A stretch of DNA of 44,095 nucleotides, taken from assembly GCA_937974625.1 (NCBI GenBank), contig CALJVJ010000107.1, forward strand, positions 1 through 44,095, given 5' to 3'. The notes beneath the pieces are model-generated. The model was not told the DNA's origin and searched no databases. It saw only the letters and a list, made by a program, of their open reading frames with translations. The position numbers were made by a program, and so were the translations under genes. This DNA is from an uncultured Saprospiraceae bacterium. GTDB lineage: Bacteria; Bacteroidota; Bacteroidia; Chitinophagales; Saprospiraceae. The first letter of the stretch is position 1, and each line of letters begins with the position of its first letter. This document shows positions 24,133 through 33,904 of this stretch, piece after piece.

Positions 24133-27100
24133 CTATTCTTCCTTTTTCAATTCAAATTCGAAAGGAAGGCAGTTGACTTGCGGACAATCAATCCCGATTA
24201 AGTAATCCTCTACTTCACCTGAGTTAACTCTACCATAAGGGGTCATATCATTTGTATTACTATATCTGACCCTAAATCCAACTAATGTATTGGTTATTGC
24301 ATCAGTAGGAACATTGATAGTCATAGTATTTGAAAAAGTACCATTTCCAATATTATCGATATTTTCCACCATTTCATTAGGGTCATCAAAATCACCATCT
24401 CCATTCCAATCAATCCAAGCTTCCAAATAAGCCATTTCACTAGTGGTATTCGTCATGGTTAAAGGTAGTTTGATAGTACCTCCAGGAACAATATTTAAGG
24501 TAGGAAAAATGCTTATTCCATCTTCGTCATCTACAGAATCATCATTATCATCACCTAAGGCATTAACGTCTGGTAGACCATCATTATCAATATCTACCGT
24601 ATCTCCTAAAAAAAGACCTTCAATAATAACATGACTTGGCCCACCAGTAGAATCATAAGTCTCATAATCCGTATGATTCGTCGTACCATTAGCTAAATCT
24701 GGTAAATCTCCATAATCCTTACAAGCACAAGTTTGATAATCAAAGGACGCCCAATAACCAGAATTATTAGCAGAAGCTGGCGCAATAGGTACATAATCCA
24801 CTGGAGAAAGTCCATCTTCCACAGTATATTGGATAACCCTAATAGATTGAAAAACGGCATCTCCCATATCTAAAATAGTCCATCCTCTTGTATTATTCTG
24901 ACCTTCATAGTAATAAGTGCCATTGTATAATTCGGTTTCCTGTACACCTTTATCTTGTAACTCATTAATAGCAGCCAAGAGCGGGTCTCCTGTATTAATT
25001 TGTGCTCGACTTCCAGGGTCTGGTAAGGTAGAAACAATTTTATTACCTGTAGCATTCGGTCCATCATAAAAGGTAAAAGAAGCGATTGCACTTTCAATAC
25101 TACCTTGATTAGTTTTAAATCCACCAAAACCCCAAACAGGTAGTTTAATCGGTTCAGAAAACGTCATAATCACAGTATCTGGAGTAGGTTCCTGTCTTGC
25201 CCAGTTTCTAAATGTTTCTCCACACGAAAGATAAGGGGTTAATTCATCATCAAAGGTGCAACCACATCTGGTTCCTGGGCTAATATAAGATTGTTGAGGG
25301 TCTGGGTCTGCAGGTTGATCCCTAGCAGGTTGAAATAAAGTAACCGTCAAATCAATGCCAGAACCACCAATATTCGTCATAGTGTCGGAATATGGAAAAT
25401 TAGATAAATCATCATTCGGCGGCTCCACAAAACCTGATTGGTCCCAACAAAGGGAATAAGTTGAAGGACAATCACAAGGCAGCGGTTCAAAAGTTGGCTT
25501 AAAACCAAAGTCATAGGTATGGTCAGAGTGGCTTCCTATCGTTACTTTAACATAAGGTAGTCCATCAAAGTCTGGGTTAATATTAATCGCAATTTCACCA
25601 TCAGAATCATTCAGATTTGGTTGATTACCCATACCTATGCTATCAACTGTAAGCGTTAAAGTATCCGCTAAGTTGGCAGTAGTTTTATCAAATTGTCCAC
25701 CTGTTCCAATCACTATAAAATACATGGAATCTTTGGCTAAACTATCTATTGCTATTAAATTTTCATTAAAATAATATTCCCCTTTTATATCGGTTTGAAC
25801 AGTAGTAATCGAATCTCCATTAAAGTCATATAGGGTCACATTGATACCCGTTAATGGCATTTCACAAGGGTCTTGAATCCCATCTCCATTCACATCCAAC
25901 CAGACAAAATTGCCTATTTCTATTGGAGCAGGTTCACATTTAGCCTGTAAATCACCTAAACCATTCGCTTTTCCAAAAAGAGGAATAGGGAGCGCGCCTG
26001 GAATTTGGTAAACTTCATATAAGTTTGTTTGTGCTCCATCATCTCCCAAATAAGCTACACCAGCACTGACAGCTCGATACGGGTCCATTAATGTCGTTAT
26101 TAAATCTCTACCGGGGATTTGTAGTAATCCTCCCATACCTGCTGCATCTACCCCAATACCATCGGTAACATCATAAAATTTTCCACCGCCGGGGCCATTA
26201 TTTTCATTAATATCTGTCCCCAAGGTATTCCCACTAAAGGCATTGTTTTCTAAAATCCAATTTTGACCATTCCAACTAGCAGCATAAACATCCCCCAAAA
26301 CGGAAGGAGAAGTTGCATAAAATTGGTCTCCTCTCCTATCGCGAAAACCCATAATCATCCGATGACCATCAAATTCAATATCAGAAAAAATAGGCGTTGG
26401 GCTAGAAGAAGTATTAGGAGAATTAGTCCAGGAACTCCATTCTTTCACCTCTCTTAAAAAATCTAAATCATATTGTAAAACATTGCTAAATGTGCTAATT
26501 CCATCATATCGATATACATAAGCCTCCAGACCAGCTGTAGTAGAAGCTGAACTACAAACTGCACCAACATACACCGCTCCATCAGGTCCAATTCCTAAAC
26601 CAAAAGGATTATAGAAACTTGCTGGACAATCACCTGGTATAGGTAAATCTACGCGAGTGATATTACCAATAGTAGGGGTAACGTTAATGGGAATAGTATA
26701 TAGTTTTTTATCATTCAAATTAATGAGGTGAAGGAATTGGCCATCTATAGATAATTCCATATCACCTAGCGATAATTTCCCGACTAAACCCGTACTTACA
26801 TTATCATAAGAAATAGAACCTGGGTCTCCAGAAAAGTCATGTGGGTCAACACCTGCAGCCCCAGGGAATAACGCATTTAAGTCTGTATGTAAGGTTACCG
26901 TTCCTGATTGGTCTACTTTGTAAATTGCACCTGGACCATTAGGGCCAAAACCCGAAGCTCGCTTTAAGAAAGCAGACACAAAATAAGCATCAGAATCTTG
27001 GTGATAAGCTAATCCATAGGTGGCACCAATTTGTTCATGAGTAGCTAAAACAGTCGGATAAACATATCCTGCATCACTAGCATCACCCGTTGCGTCAAAA

Positions 27101-30100
27101 GGAAAAGTAACCAAAGCAGCAGAGTCAAGATAATCTCCATTATATTCCTGTGTCACAAAACAAGTAGTGACTACCTGTGGTACCGTTTGACAATAATCTG
27201 TTCGTGCAGCAAAACCTACATCGACTGAACAACTAGGAGCAGTGACAAATTGAACACTTGTATTAGAATTAGCCCCATTAAAGCCCGTCTGTAAGAAGCC
27301 TAAGCTGTCAGGAAGTAAAAATTCTACTCGGTAAGATTTACCATCCGTTATATTGGTATCAAAAACATAATCTCCATAAAAATCAGTAATCGCAGAATCA
27401 ATAACCACACTGTTTCCATCTAAATCACACCCATATATGTATACTTTAACACCAGATTTAGCAGCCCCTCCATCATCATCCATGCCATTCAAATTATAGT
27501 CTGCAAAAGCATTTCCTCCGATGATATTTGTACCTACCATACAATCAATACAAGCAGGTGGAGCAATGAAAGTAATAGTATCTCCACAAACAGAATCATC
27601 CACATTATAAGCTAAAAAAGTATTTTGGGTTAAATCGGCAGGAATCGTATAAGTAAAGGTATCTGGTGAAATAGCACCATTCTGAACATCAATAGTTTGA
27701 GTCACCCCATTCATTTTTAGTTCGATATTTCCACTTTGTGCCCAATCTACCATAAACGTAACAGCTACCTCTGCATTCCCTCCTACTACGGTACATTCAG
27801 ATATTGCTATAATAGAGGTTGTAATCTTACAGGGTTGGAAGAAACCAACATCCAAGGAATGGTCTACACTTCCTGCATCACCTGTAGTTACTTGAATATG
27901 CGGGTAATTTAGTACTTGAGAAGGAACACCAGTACTAAGAATAATAGCATCTGAGTCTATTTCATCTGGCATGGTACCAGAAACGGCATTAGACTGAGTT
28001 AACTGTAAAGTATCAAAAAGTAACTGAGTATTGATATCAAATCCGCCGAATAATCCAAAAACTAAAAAATAATCCGTATTGGGCGCTAAAGTATATCCTG
28101 AAGCTGATTCCCCAAAATAATATTGTCCATTCGCATCCGAAACATAAGTATCTAGGGTTGCGCCAGTACTACTTCTTAAAAAAATTTGTACTCCAGGAAT
28201 ACCGGGTTCACAGGCATCTTGAATACCGTCACCATCCTGGTCATACCAGACATAGTTTCCAATTTCTAAAGGAGCAGTCGCCGTACACATTATTTCAACA
28301 TCTCCTAATCCAGATGATTTACCAAAATTCCCAGGTGCAGAACCATCAAAAAGTTCATATCTTTTATTCGCAGCACCAGTCTCATTATCCAACCAATATA
28401 TTCCACCAGTATTAAAAGCCAAAGGGCTATATCCTGTAGTCACAATTTCTCCTGCCCCATTAAGCATGGCTAATCCACCTAATGCTGTCTCATAATGACT
28501 ACCACCAGGAAATTGTTCGCCATGATAATATTCGCCACCAGTTCCACGAAGTGGTAAAGGACTCACATTATAGGCACATGCACCAGTTCCTTCTGTTATA
28601 AAAGAGCCATTGATATTACATAATCTCAAAATCTCTCCTCCACTTGTTGCACTCCAATTTCCAGTACCATCGATATGATAATTATTTGAACCTGTTTGAT
28701 GTCCTGTACGGTCCATAAATCCTAAAATTAAGGAACCATCGACATCAAATTCTATATCGGAAAGTAATGCTTGTGGATAGGCAATTGGGGAGCTACCCCA
28801 AATCCAACTATTTATCCAAGGTTGCCAATCTGCATTAGTACCCGCAGAAGCCCAATCCCTATCATAATCTAGACTAGTATTCGCAATTTCGACAAAATTA
28901 GTACCAATTAATTCAAATACAGAAGCTTGTAAATCAGCACTAGTTCCTGAATTTTCCCCTGTACATACTGCTCCCGCGTATAAAGTCCCTCGATGATATT
29001 TAAGTGCAAAGGGTCTGGTTTCTCCTTTATTACAATTCATATCTGGAATTGAATATCGGTTACTTATGGTACCTAAACTTATAGAAATTTCAAGTACTTC
29101 TTTTTGGTATAAATTAACAACATATAAGGTTTGATAATCATCAGAAATCTCTAAATCTCCTAACCCCACTTTTCCAATTAAATGGAAAACAACTGAATCT
29201 TGAGATGGGTCACCTGTAAATTGCCCTAAAACACGGTTGGTGGGCACCAAACTTTGTCCAACATCTTCACCTAAAGCAATCAAATCTATAAAAGGGACAT
29301 TAATAGGTGTACCCATGGGATTGTCAGTTTTCCAAATAACCCCCAAACTATCCTTTGTAGGAAATCCTGTATGCCTTTTTAAAAAAGAAGCAGCATATAA
29401 ATCATCTAAGTTTTTATCATAAGCTAATCCCCAAACAACACCTATCTCACCTCCAACTGCCAAATGACTAGGAGGAGTATAACCAGCATCACCATTTTTA
29501 CCAGACTCATCATATTCATAGGATACCAAAACATCATAAAACCCGGGTTGAAAAATGCCACCGTCTCTACTCATATCCCCATTGATGTAGCAGGCAGTAG
29601 AAAGTGTTGGGTTTTCCTCGCAATACGCATTAGGTGCAGCTAAACCAAGATTAGCACAATTACTAGGTTGAACAAATTGAATTGAAGTACCATTATCTGT
29701 CCCTTTTTGGGTAATTTTCGCCCAATTTGCAACTGAATCAGGTAGGCTAAATTCAACTCGATAGGTAGTTCCGTCGGTTAATCCAGTAAATTTATATTTT
29801 CCGTTAATATCTGTAAAGGTACTATCTACCACATTATTGCAATCTTCATAAATAAATACTTTAACCCCAGCTACTCCAATTGTATCACTGTTATTCATTT
29901 CTCCATCATAATCCCAATCTTCAAAAACCATCCCACCAATTTCTGTATTAGATAAACCTGAATTATACAAGAATGGCATTCCCGAATGTAAGGGTTTATT
30001 CAGTACATTATTATCCAGTAAAAGTTGGTGAAATAACTTCGTAAAATAACTGTTATTTACATTATTTAAATTGGAGTCAATAGAACTTTTAGGCAGAACG

Positions 30101-30291
30101 ATCTTTTCAAATGAATTAGAACTAAGTTTTAAAGTTGTGGTAACTAATCCATTATAGTTGCTACTAAAGAAACCCTGCTTGTTAAGCATTAATGACTTGG
30201 AAAATCCAATTCCTATGGTAGCAAATAAGCAAAATAATAGGCTAAAAAGGTATTTTTTCCTAGTGGCGGTCAAGTAGACTAATATATTCAT
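24133..30291 (-). CDS. 2052-residue surface protein with four SdrD-B domains, two propeller-like regions and a GEVED domain
   Basis: Signal peptide in MNILVYLTATRKKYLFSLLFCLFATIGIGFS. Order: SdrD B-type domain (about 117-205, IGGMVFEDWDYDGEMN); propeller-like region 1 (about 260-670, with GDLEISDDYQTLYVVNLYQ and FDVDGSLILGFMDR); SdrD-B (674-800, IGNYVWYDQDGDGIQDACEP); an Ig-like spacer (820-917); SdrD-B (924-1020); propeller-like region 2 (about 1065-1445); SdrD-B (1458-1590, IGNFVWLDVNGDGIQD); a Cys-rich region (1600-1855); and GEVED (1857-2035: DYGDLPDL, EAWIDWNGDGDF, GEVEDYLIG). The B domains have the calcium-binding DxDxDGxQD loop. It is therefore an exported, calcium-stabilised adhesin-like protein. 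No T9SS sorting domain is seen; the chain ends CPQVNCLPFEFELKKEE. The module B-propeller-B occurs twice here and once in the upstream paralogue. A terminator hairpin lies in its leader. Confidence 0.85.
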   Translation of the reverse strand: MNILVYLTATRKKYLFSLLFCLFATIGIGFSKSLMLNKQGFFSSNYNGLVTTTLKLSSNSFEKIVLPKSSIDSNLNNVNNSYFTKLFHQLLLDNNVLNKPLHSGMPFLYNSGLSNTEIGGMVFEDWDYDGEMNNSDTIGVAGVKVFIYEDCNNVVDSTFTDINGKYKFTGLTDGTTYRVEFSLPDSVANWAKITQKGTDNGTSIQFVQPSNCANLGLAAPNAYCEENPTLSTACYINGDMSRDGGIFQPGFYDVLVSYEYDESGKNGDAGYTPPSHLAVGGEIGVVWGLAYDKNLDDLYAASFLKRHTGFPTKDSLGVIWKTDNPMGTPINVPFIDLIALGEDVGQSLVPTNRVLGQFTGDPSQDSVVFHLIGKVGLGDLEISDDYQTLYVVNLYQKEVLEISISLGTISNRYSIPDMNCNKGETRPFALKYHRGTLYAGAVCTGENSGTSADLQASVFELIGTNFVEIANTSLDYDRDWASAGTNADWQPWINSWIWGSSPIAYPQALLSDIEFDVDGSLILGFMDRTGHQTGSNNYHIDGTGNWSATSGGEILRLCNINGSFITEGTGACAYNVSPLPLRGTGGEYYHGEQFPGGSHYETALGGLAMLNGAGEIVTTGYSPLAFNTGGIYWLDNETGAANKRYELFDGSAPGNFGKSSGLGDVEIMCTATAPLEIGNYVWYDQDGDGIQDACEPGIPGVQIFLRSSTGATLDTYVSDANGQYYFGESASGYTLAPNTDYFLVFGLFGGFDINTQLLFDTLQLTQSNAVSGTMPDEIDSDAIILSTGVPSQVLNYPHIQVTTGDAGSVDHSLDVGFFQPCKITTSIIAISECTVVGGNAEVAVTFMVDWAQSGNIELKMNGVTQTIDVQNGAISPDTFTYTIPADLTQNTFLAYNVDDSVCGDTITFIAPPACIDCMVGTNIIGGNAFADYNLNGMDDDGGAAKSGVKVYIYGCDLDGNSVVIDSAITDFYGDYVFDTNITDGKSYRVEFLLPDSLGFLQTGFNGANSNTSVQFVTAPSCSVDVGFAARTDYCQTVPQVVTTCFVTQEYNGDYLDSAALVTFPFDATGDASDAGYVYPTVLATHEQIGATYGLAYHQDSDAYFVSAFLKRASGFGPNGPGAIYKVDQSGTVTLHTDLNALFPGAAGVDPHDFSGDPGSISYDNVSTGLVGKLSLGDMELSIDGQFLHLINLNDKKLYTIPINVTPTIGNITRVDLPIPGDCPASFYNPFGLGIGPDGAVYVGAVCSSASTTAGLEAYVYRYDGISTFSNVLQYDLDFLREVKEWSSWTNSPNTSSSPTPIFSDIEFDGHRMIMGFRDRRGDQFYATSPSVLGDVYAASWNGQNWILENNAFSGNTLGTDINENNGPGGGKFYDVTDGIGVDAAGMGGLLQIPGRDLITTLMDPYRAVSAGVAYLGDDGAQTNLYEVYQIPGALPIPLFGKANGLGDLQAKCEPAPIEIGNFVWLDVNGDGIQDPCEMPLTGINVTLYDFNGDSITTVQTDIKGEYYFNENLIAIDSLAKDSMYFIVIGTGGQFDKTTANLADTLTLTVDSIGMGNQPNLNDSDGEIAININPDFDGLPYVKVTIGSHSDHTYDFGFKPTFEPLPCDCPSTYSLCWDQSGFVEPPNDDLSNFPYSDTMTNIGGSGIDLTVTLFQPARDQPADPDPQQSYISPGTRCGCTFDDELTPYLSCGETFRNWARQEPTPDTVIMTFSEPIKLPVWGFGGFKTNQGSIESAIASFTFYDGPNATGNKIVSTLPDPGSRAQINTGDPLLAAINELQDKGVQETELYNGTYYYEGQNNTRGWTILDMGDAVFQSIRVIQYTVEDGLSPVDYVPIAPASANNSGYWASFDYQTCACKDYGDLPDLANGTTNHTDYETYDSTGGPSHVIIEGLFLGDTVDIDNDGLPDVNALGDDNDDSVDDEDGISIFPTLNIVPGGTIKLPLTMTNTTSEMAYLEAWIDWNGDGDFDDPNEMVENIDNIGNGTFSNTMTINVPTDAITNTLVGFRVRYSNTNDMTPYGRVNSGEVEDYLIGIDCPQVNCLPFEFELKKEE

Positions 30292-30300
30292 ACCATTTTT

Positions 30301-30337
30301 TTAAAAAAAAGTCCCTGTCTTAAAAGAACAGGGACTT
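30301..30337 (-). terminator. Terminator hairpin between the two SdrD-B genes
   Basis: A 10-bp stem (AAGTCCCTGT 30309-30318 with ACAGGGACTT 30328-30337) followed on the minus strand by eight T. It sits just 10 bp before the start codon of the 2052-residue gene, so it must lie in that gene's leader or end the 1163-residue gene's transcript. Confidence 0.8.
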
Positions 30338-30412
30338 ACCAAAAATTAATAAGAACATTACTTCTTTATATAGGTAATTATAAAGTAGGTATCTACTATT
30401 ATATTACCTTAT

Positions 30413-33400
30413 TTATTTCTTAATCAATTCAATTGTTGCAGGCAAACAAATGACCTGTGGGCAATCAATTCCAATTAAATAATCTTCTACTTCACCAGAA
30501 TTAACTCGACCATAAGGGGTCATATTATCTGTGTTACTTAATCGCACACGGAAACCTAAAAGACTGCCTGTGAGTGCGTTAGCTGGCACCGTAACATCTA
30601 TACTACTTGGAAAATTCCCATCTGCTGCATCCATAAAATTTGCAACCATCTCATTGGGTCCATCAAATTTGCCATCACCATTCCAGTCAATCCAAGCCTC
30701 TACATGAGCTACATCTCCTGTGGTATTCGTAACACTCAATGGAAGTTTTACTGTCACACCCGGACTAATGTCCAAACTTGGATAAATAGTTACACCATCT
30801 TCATCATCATTTCCATCTTTATCATCATCTCCAACAGCTAAAGTGTCAGGAACCCCATCAATATCTCCATCGACAATAGCACCTAAAAATAGTCCATCAA
30901 TGATTTCATGACTAGGTCCACCATTCGCTTCGAGTGTCTCATAGTCTAGAATACCTGAAGTTCCACTAGCTAAATCAGGCAAATCACCGTAATCATATTC
31001 CACACAAATTACCCCTAAATCATAACCGTGAACCGCAATACCATTATCACTTGTTGTTATATCAATAAATGGTAAACCATCAGGACGTGCCCCAAGGCCA
31101 CCTGAAGTTAATCCTGCACCATCTACATCTGAATCAATATTATCATTAGTACCAGCATTGACCAAAGGAGTTATTCCATAAGTCTCTCCTCCAACAGTAA
31201 ATTCGTCTGTAGCAAATTGTCCCCCACCAAAAACAATAAAATATTGGGTATTAAAACTCATACCAGACCAAGAAGTGGTAGGAGTAGCTACACCACTTCC
31301 AGTAACATTTATTCCTGTGGTATCAACATTATTTTGATTGAAATAATACGCACCATTTACGGTAGTATCTTGTCCAACTAATAGCCCATTCCTATCAAAT
31401 AATTGAACAATAATATCTGAAATGCCGACTTCACAGGCATCTTGGATACCATTTATTATAGAATCACACCAAACATAATTTCCGATTTCTAAAGGTGCAG
31501 GTTTAGTAGCTGCTTCCAAATCTCCCAATCCATTCGCTTTTCCAAAGGAAACATTTCCTAGCGTCGGTGGAAATTCTCCTGTATCAAATAAAGTATAACC
31601 ACCTACCAAATCGGCTAAATTAGCAGAATCTATAGATACCCCTTCTCGACCACCTGTGGTGTTATTTAATTTAAGTAATCCGCCCGAATAATCACTAAAT
31701 GGGTCCATTGCCGTCGTGATAATGTAAGGATTACCTTTTATTTGTAATAAAGCTCCTTGGGTGGTTTCCCAATGTATTCCTCCACTAACATAACCCGGAG
31801 TATTATCATTTGGGAAAGGTTTGATAGGTGACCAAGGGTCTTGGTAATTATAAAAATCCCAAGAATAAAATTCAGTGCCGCCTGGACCAGAAGGACTAAT
31901 ACCTCCAGCTCCTGCACAACTTCCTCCTGCTGTTTCTAGCACATAATTGCCTGATTGTAAACAAGCTTTCAAAATATCTCCAGCACTAATAGAAAAAGAT
32001 TCTTGAGTTTCAGCAGGATGTAAAAATCTACCTGCCCCTGATTGGTCGCCAAAACGGTCTCTAAATCCAAGAATCATATCCCCATTATCCGCAAATTCTA
32101 TATCAGATAAGATAGGTTGAGGATAGCCTATTTCCCATAGGTCTCCACCAGTTATTCCGCCATAAGGTACATCGGCCGTTGTTGCCCATGCATTCCAATT
32201 AGATAAAGAAAAAGGGTCATACGCATCATTAATATAAGCCTGTCTATCGTAACTTAAGGGTATCGTCAATTCTAAATTAAAAGTATTAGTAGTAGGTAAT
32301 AAAGAGTGAACATAGGCATTACTTCCGTTTTCATCTACAGAACCAATCCATAATTTTCCTTCATGAGAAGCCAAAGCAAAAGGTCGATTTCGGCCAGCGT
32401 TGGTTTCATCCGGGGTATCCCAAGATTGAACTATAGTCGTATTAGCAGTATTCCCAGAAGAAATATCTAAGGCATAGATTTTTTTATCAAATAAATTGAC
32501 TACGTAAAGGGTATTGTTATCAGAAGATATTTCAATATCTCCAAAAGCCTGTTTACCTACTGCGTCAAAAGAAATATCCCCCACCCCTAAATCATATATT
32601 TCACCTGGATGCGGGTCTGTTATCCCTGCTGGTGTAAAATCATGAACATCGCTACCAGTAGAATTAGCAGTCGCTAAAATAGCATCCAAATTTATAGTTC
32701 CAGTTTTATTTCCATTCAAATCATACTGATAAATAGCATCAGGACCATCAGGACCGTAATCAACATATCTTTTGTGAAAAGCAGATAAATAGTATCTTTC
32801 TTTAATTGATTGCCACGCAACACCATAAACCGCCCCAACATCACCATGGTCAGCAAGTGTAACTGCCTCAAAACCAGCAGTTTTAGCGGTACCAGTAAAA
32901 TCATGCCCATCCGCACTTTCTTTGAGTTTAACGATAGCAGGTTCGCCTGAATTTGCACCATTGTAAGTGCCATCACTAAAACAAGGAATAATAATATAGG
33001 GGTCTTCCTCTGCATAATCATTAGGATTACTTAATCCAAATTTGGTACATGCAGGTACAGTTAAAAATTGTATATCTGTTCCATTATCAGTACCGACATT
33101 TGAAGGATTAGCCCAACAAGCGATACTCTCTGGAATAATAAATTCTACTCTATAAGCTTCCCCGTCTGTTAAACTACAAACTTGCCATTCTCCATCGCTA
33201 TCGGTCCACACCGTATCTACAGCTGCATTATTACAATCATAGACCACTACTTGGACACCTTGAATACCTGATTCATTGGAATCATCAGTACCATTTCGGT
33301 TAAAATCATCAAAAGCATTACCTCCAAGACATCCTGTAGCAGTAGCACAAGCAGGAAAATCACTAGGGCAAGGATTTAAAGATTTAATGATTAGGGTATC

Positions 33401-33904
33401 TGAACAAGAAGTGGTAGTTGAAAAAGCTACTATAATAGTATCTTGACCAGTCCCATCTGCTGATAAAGTAATGGGAACGATTTGAGGGGAAGTACTTCCA
33501 GAAGATATCGTTTGAGCAACAGTACCATTCACTATAATTTGAATAGCTTCAGCTGGACCATCAATCCAACTGACATTTGCATCATAATTTGCCGTAAAAG
33601 TTCCATTATTATTATCAGTACAGCCATTTTGGGCAACACTTACTGATAATTGACAAACCTCTGGTCTATATAATACAGTATTTAAAGATTGAAAAATATT
33701 TTTATTGGTAGAAACAACCACCTTAGTTACTACTTCTTCTTTTAAAGAAATAATGCTTTTCTCAAAAAATCCTTTTTGCTCTCCCTCTTTTATGGAATAA
33801 CTAAAGAGTGTCTTTTCAAAATTTAAAATATCGCCTTTACCCCATAAAACATTTACAAATAGGCAAAGTAAAATAACGATTCCAAACTGACGTATCGTAT
33901 TCAT
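30413..33904 (-). CDS. 1163-residue surface protein, SdrD-B/propeller/GEVED paralogue
   Basis: Signal peptide MNTIRQFGIVILLCLFVNVLWG. An Ig-like region (about 80-185, CQLSVSVAQNGCTDNNNGT) corresponds to the spacer in the middle of the 2052-residue neighbour. An SdrD-B domain follows (193-290, LGGNAFDDFNRNGTDDSNES), then the propeller-like region (about 330-800, with AFGDIEISSDNNTLYVVNLF, PILSDIEFADNGDMILGFRD and ANGLGDLE), a second SdrD-B domain (805-960, IGNYVWCDSIINGIQDACE) and a GEVED domain (972-1155, EAWIDWNGDGKFDGPNEM, GRVNSGEVEDYLIG). It ends CPQVICLPATIELIKK, nearly the same tail as its neighbour. Again there is no T9SS sorting domain. The gene is transcribed away from the 2809-residue adhesin and shares its 809-bp upstream region. 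Recent duplication within the island is likely. Confidence 0.85.
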   Translation of the reverse strand: MNTIRQFGIVILLCLFVNVLWGKGDILNFEKTLFSYSIKEGEQKGFFEKSIISLKEEVVTKVVVSTNKNIFQSLNTVLYRPEVCQLSVSVAQNGCTDNNNGTFTANYDANVSWIDGPAEAIQIIVNGTVAQTISSGSTSPQIVPITLSADGTGQDTIIVAFSTTTSCSDTLIIKSLNPCPSDFPACATATGCLGGNAFDDFNRNGTDDSNESGIQGVQVVVYDCNNAAVDTVWTDSDGEWQVCSLTDGEAYRVEFIIPESIACWANPSNVGTDNGTDIQFLTVPACTKFGLSNPNDYAEEDPYIIIPCFSDGTYNGANSGEPAIVKLKESADGHDFTGTAKTAGFEAVTLADHGDVGAVYGVAWQSIKERYYLSAFHKRYVDYGPDGPDAIYQYDLNGNKTGTINLDAILATANSTGSDVHDFTPAGITDPHPGEIYDLGVGDISFDAVGKQAFGDIEISSDNNTLYVVNLFDKKIYALDISSGNTANTTIVQSWDTPDETNAGRNRPFALASHEGKLWIGSVDENGSNAYVHSLLPTTNTFNLELTIPLSYDRQAYINDAYDPFSLSNWNAWATTADVPYGGITGGDLWEIGYPQPILSDIEFADNGDMILGFRDRFGDQSGAGRFLHPAETQESFSISAGDILKACLQSGNYVLETAGGSCAGAGGISPSGPGGTEFYSWDFYNYQDPWSPIKPFPNDNTPGYVSGGIHWETTQGALLQIKGNPYIITTAMDPFSDYSGGLLKLNNTTGGREGVSIDSANLADLVGGYTLFDTGEFPPTLGNVSFGKANGLGDLEAATKPAPLEIGNYVWCDSIINGIQDACEVGISDIIVQLFDRNGLLVGQDTTVNGAYYFNQNNVDTTGINVTGSGVATPTTSWSGMSFNTQYFIVFGGGQFATDEFTVGGETYGITPLVNAGTNDNIDSDVDGAGLTSGGLGARPDGLPFIDITTSDNGIAVHGYDLGVICVEYDYGDLPDLASGTSGILDYETLEANGGPSHEIIDGLFLGAIVDGDIDGVPDTLAVGDDDKDGNDDEDGVTIYPSLDISPGVTVKLPLSVTNTTGDVAHVEAWIDWNGDGKFDGPNEMVANFMDAADGNFPSSIDVTVPANALTGSLLGFRVRLSNTDNMTPYGRVNSGEVEDYLIGIDCPQVICLPATIELIKK

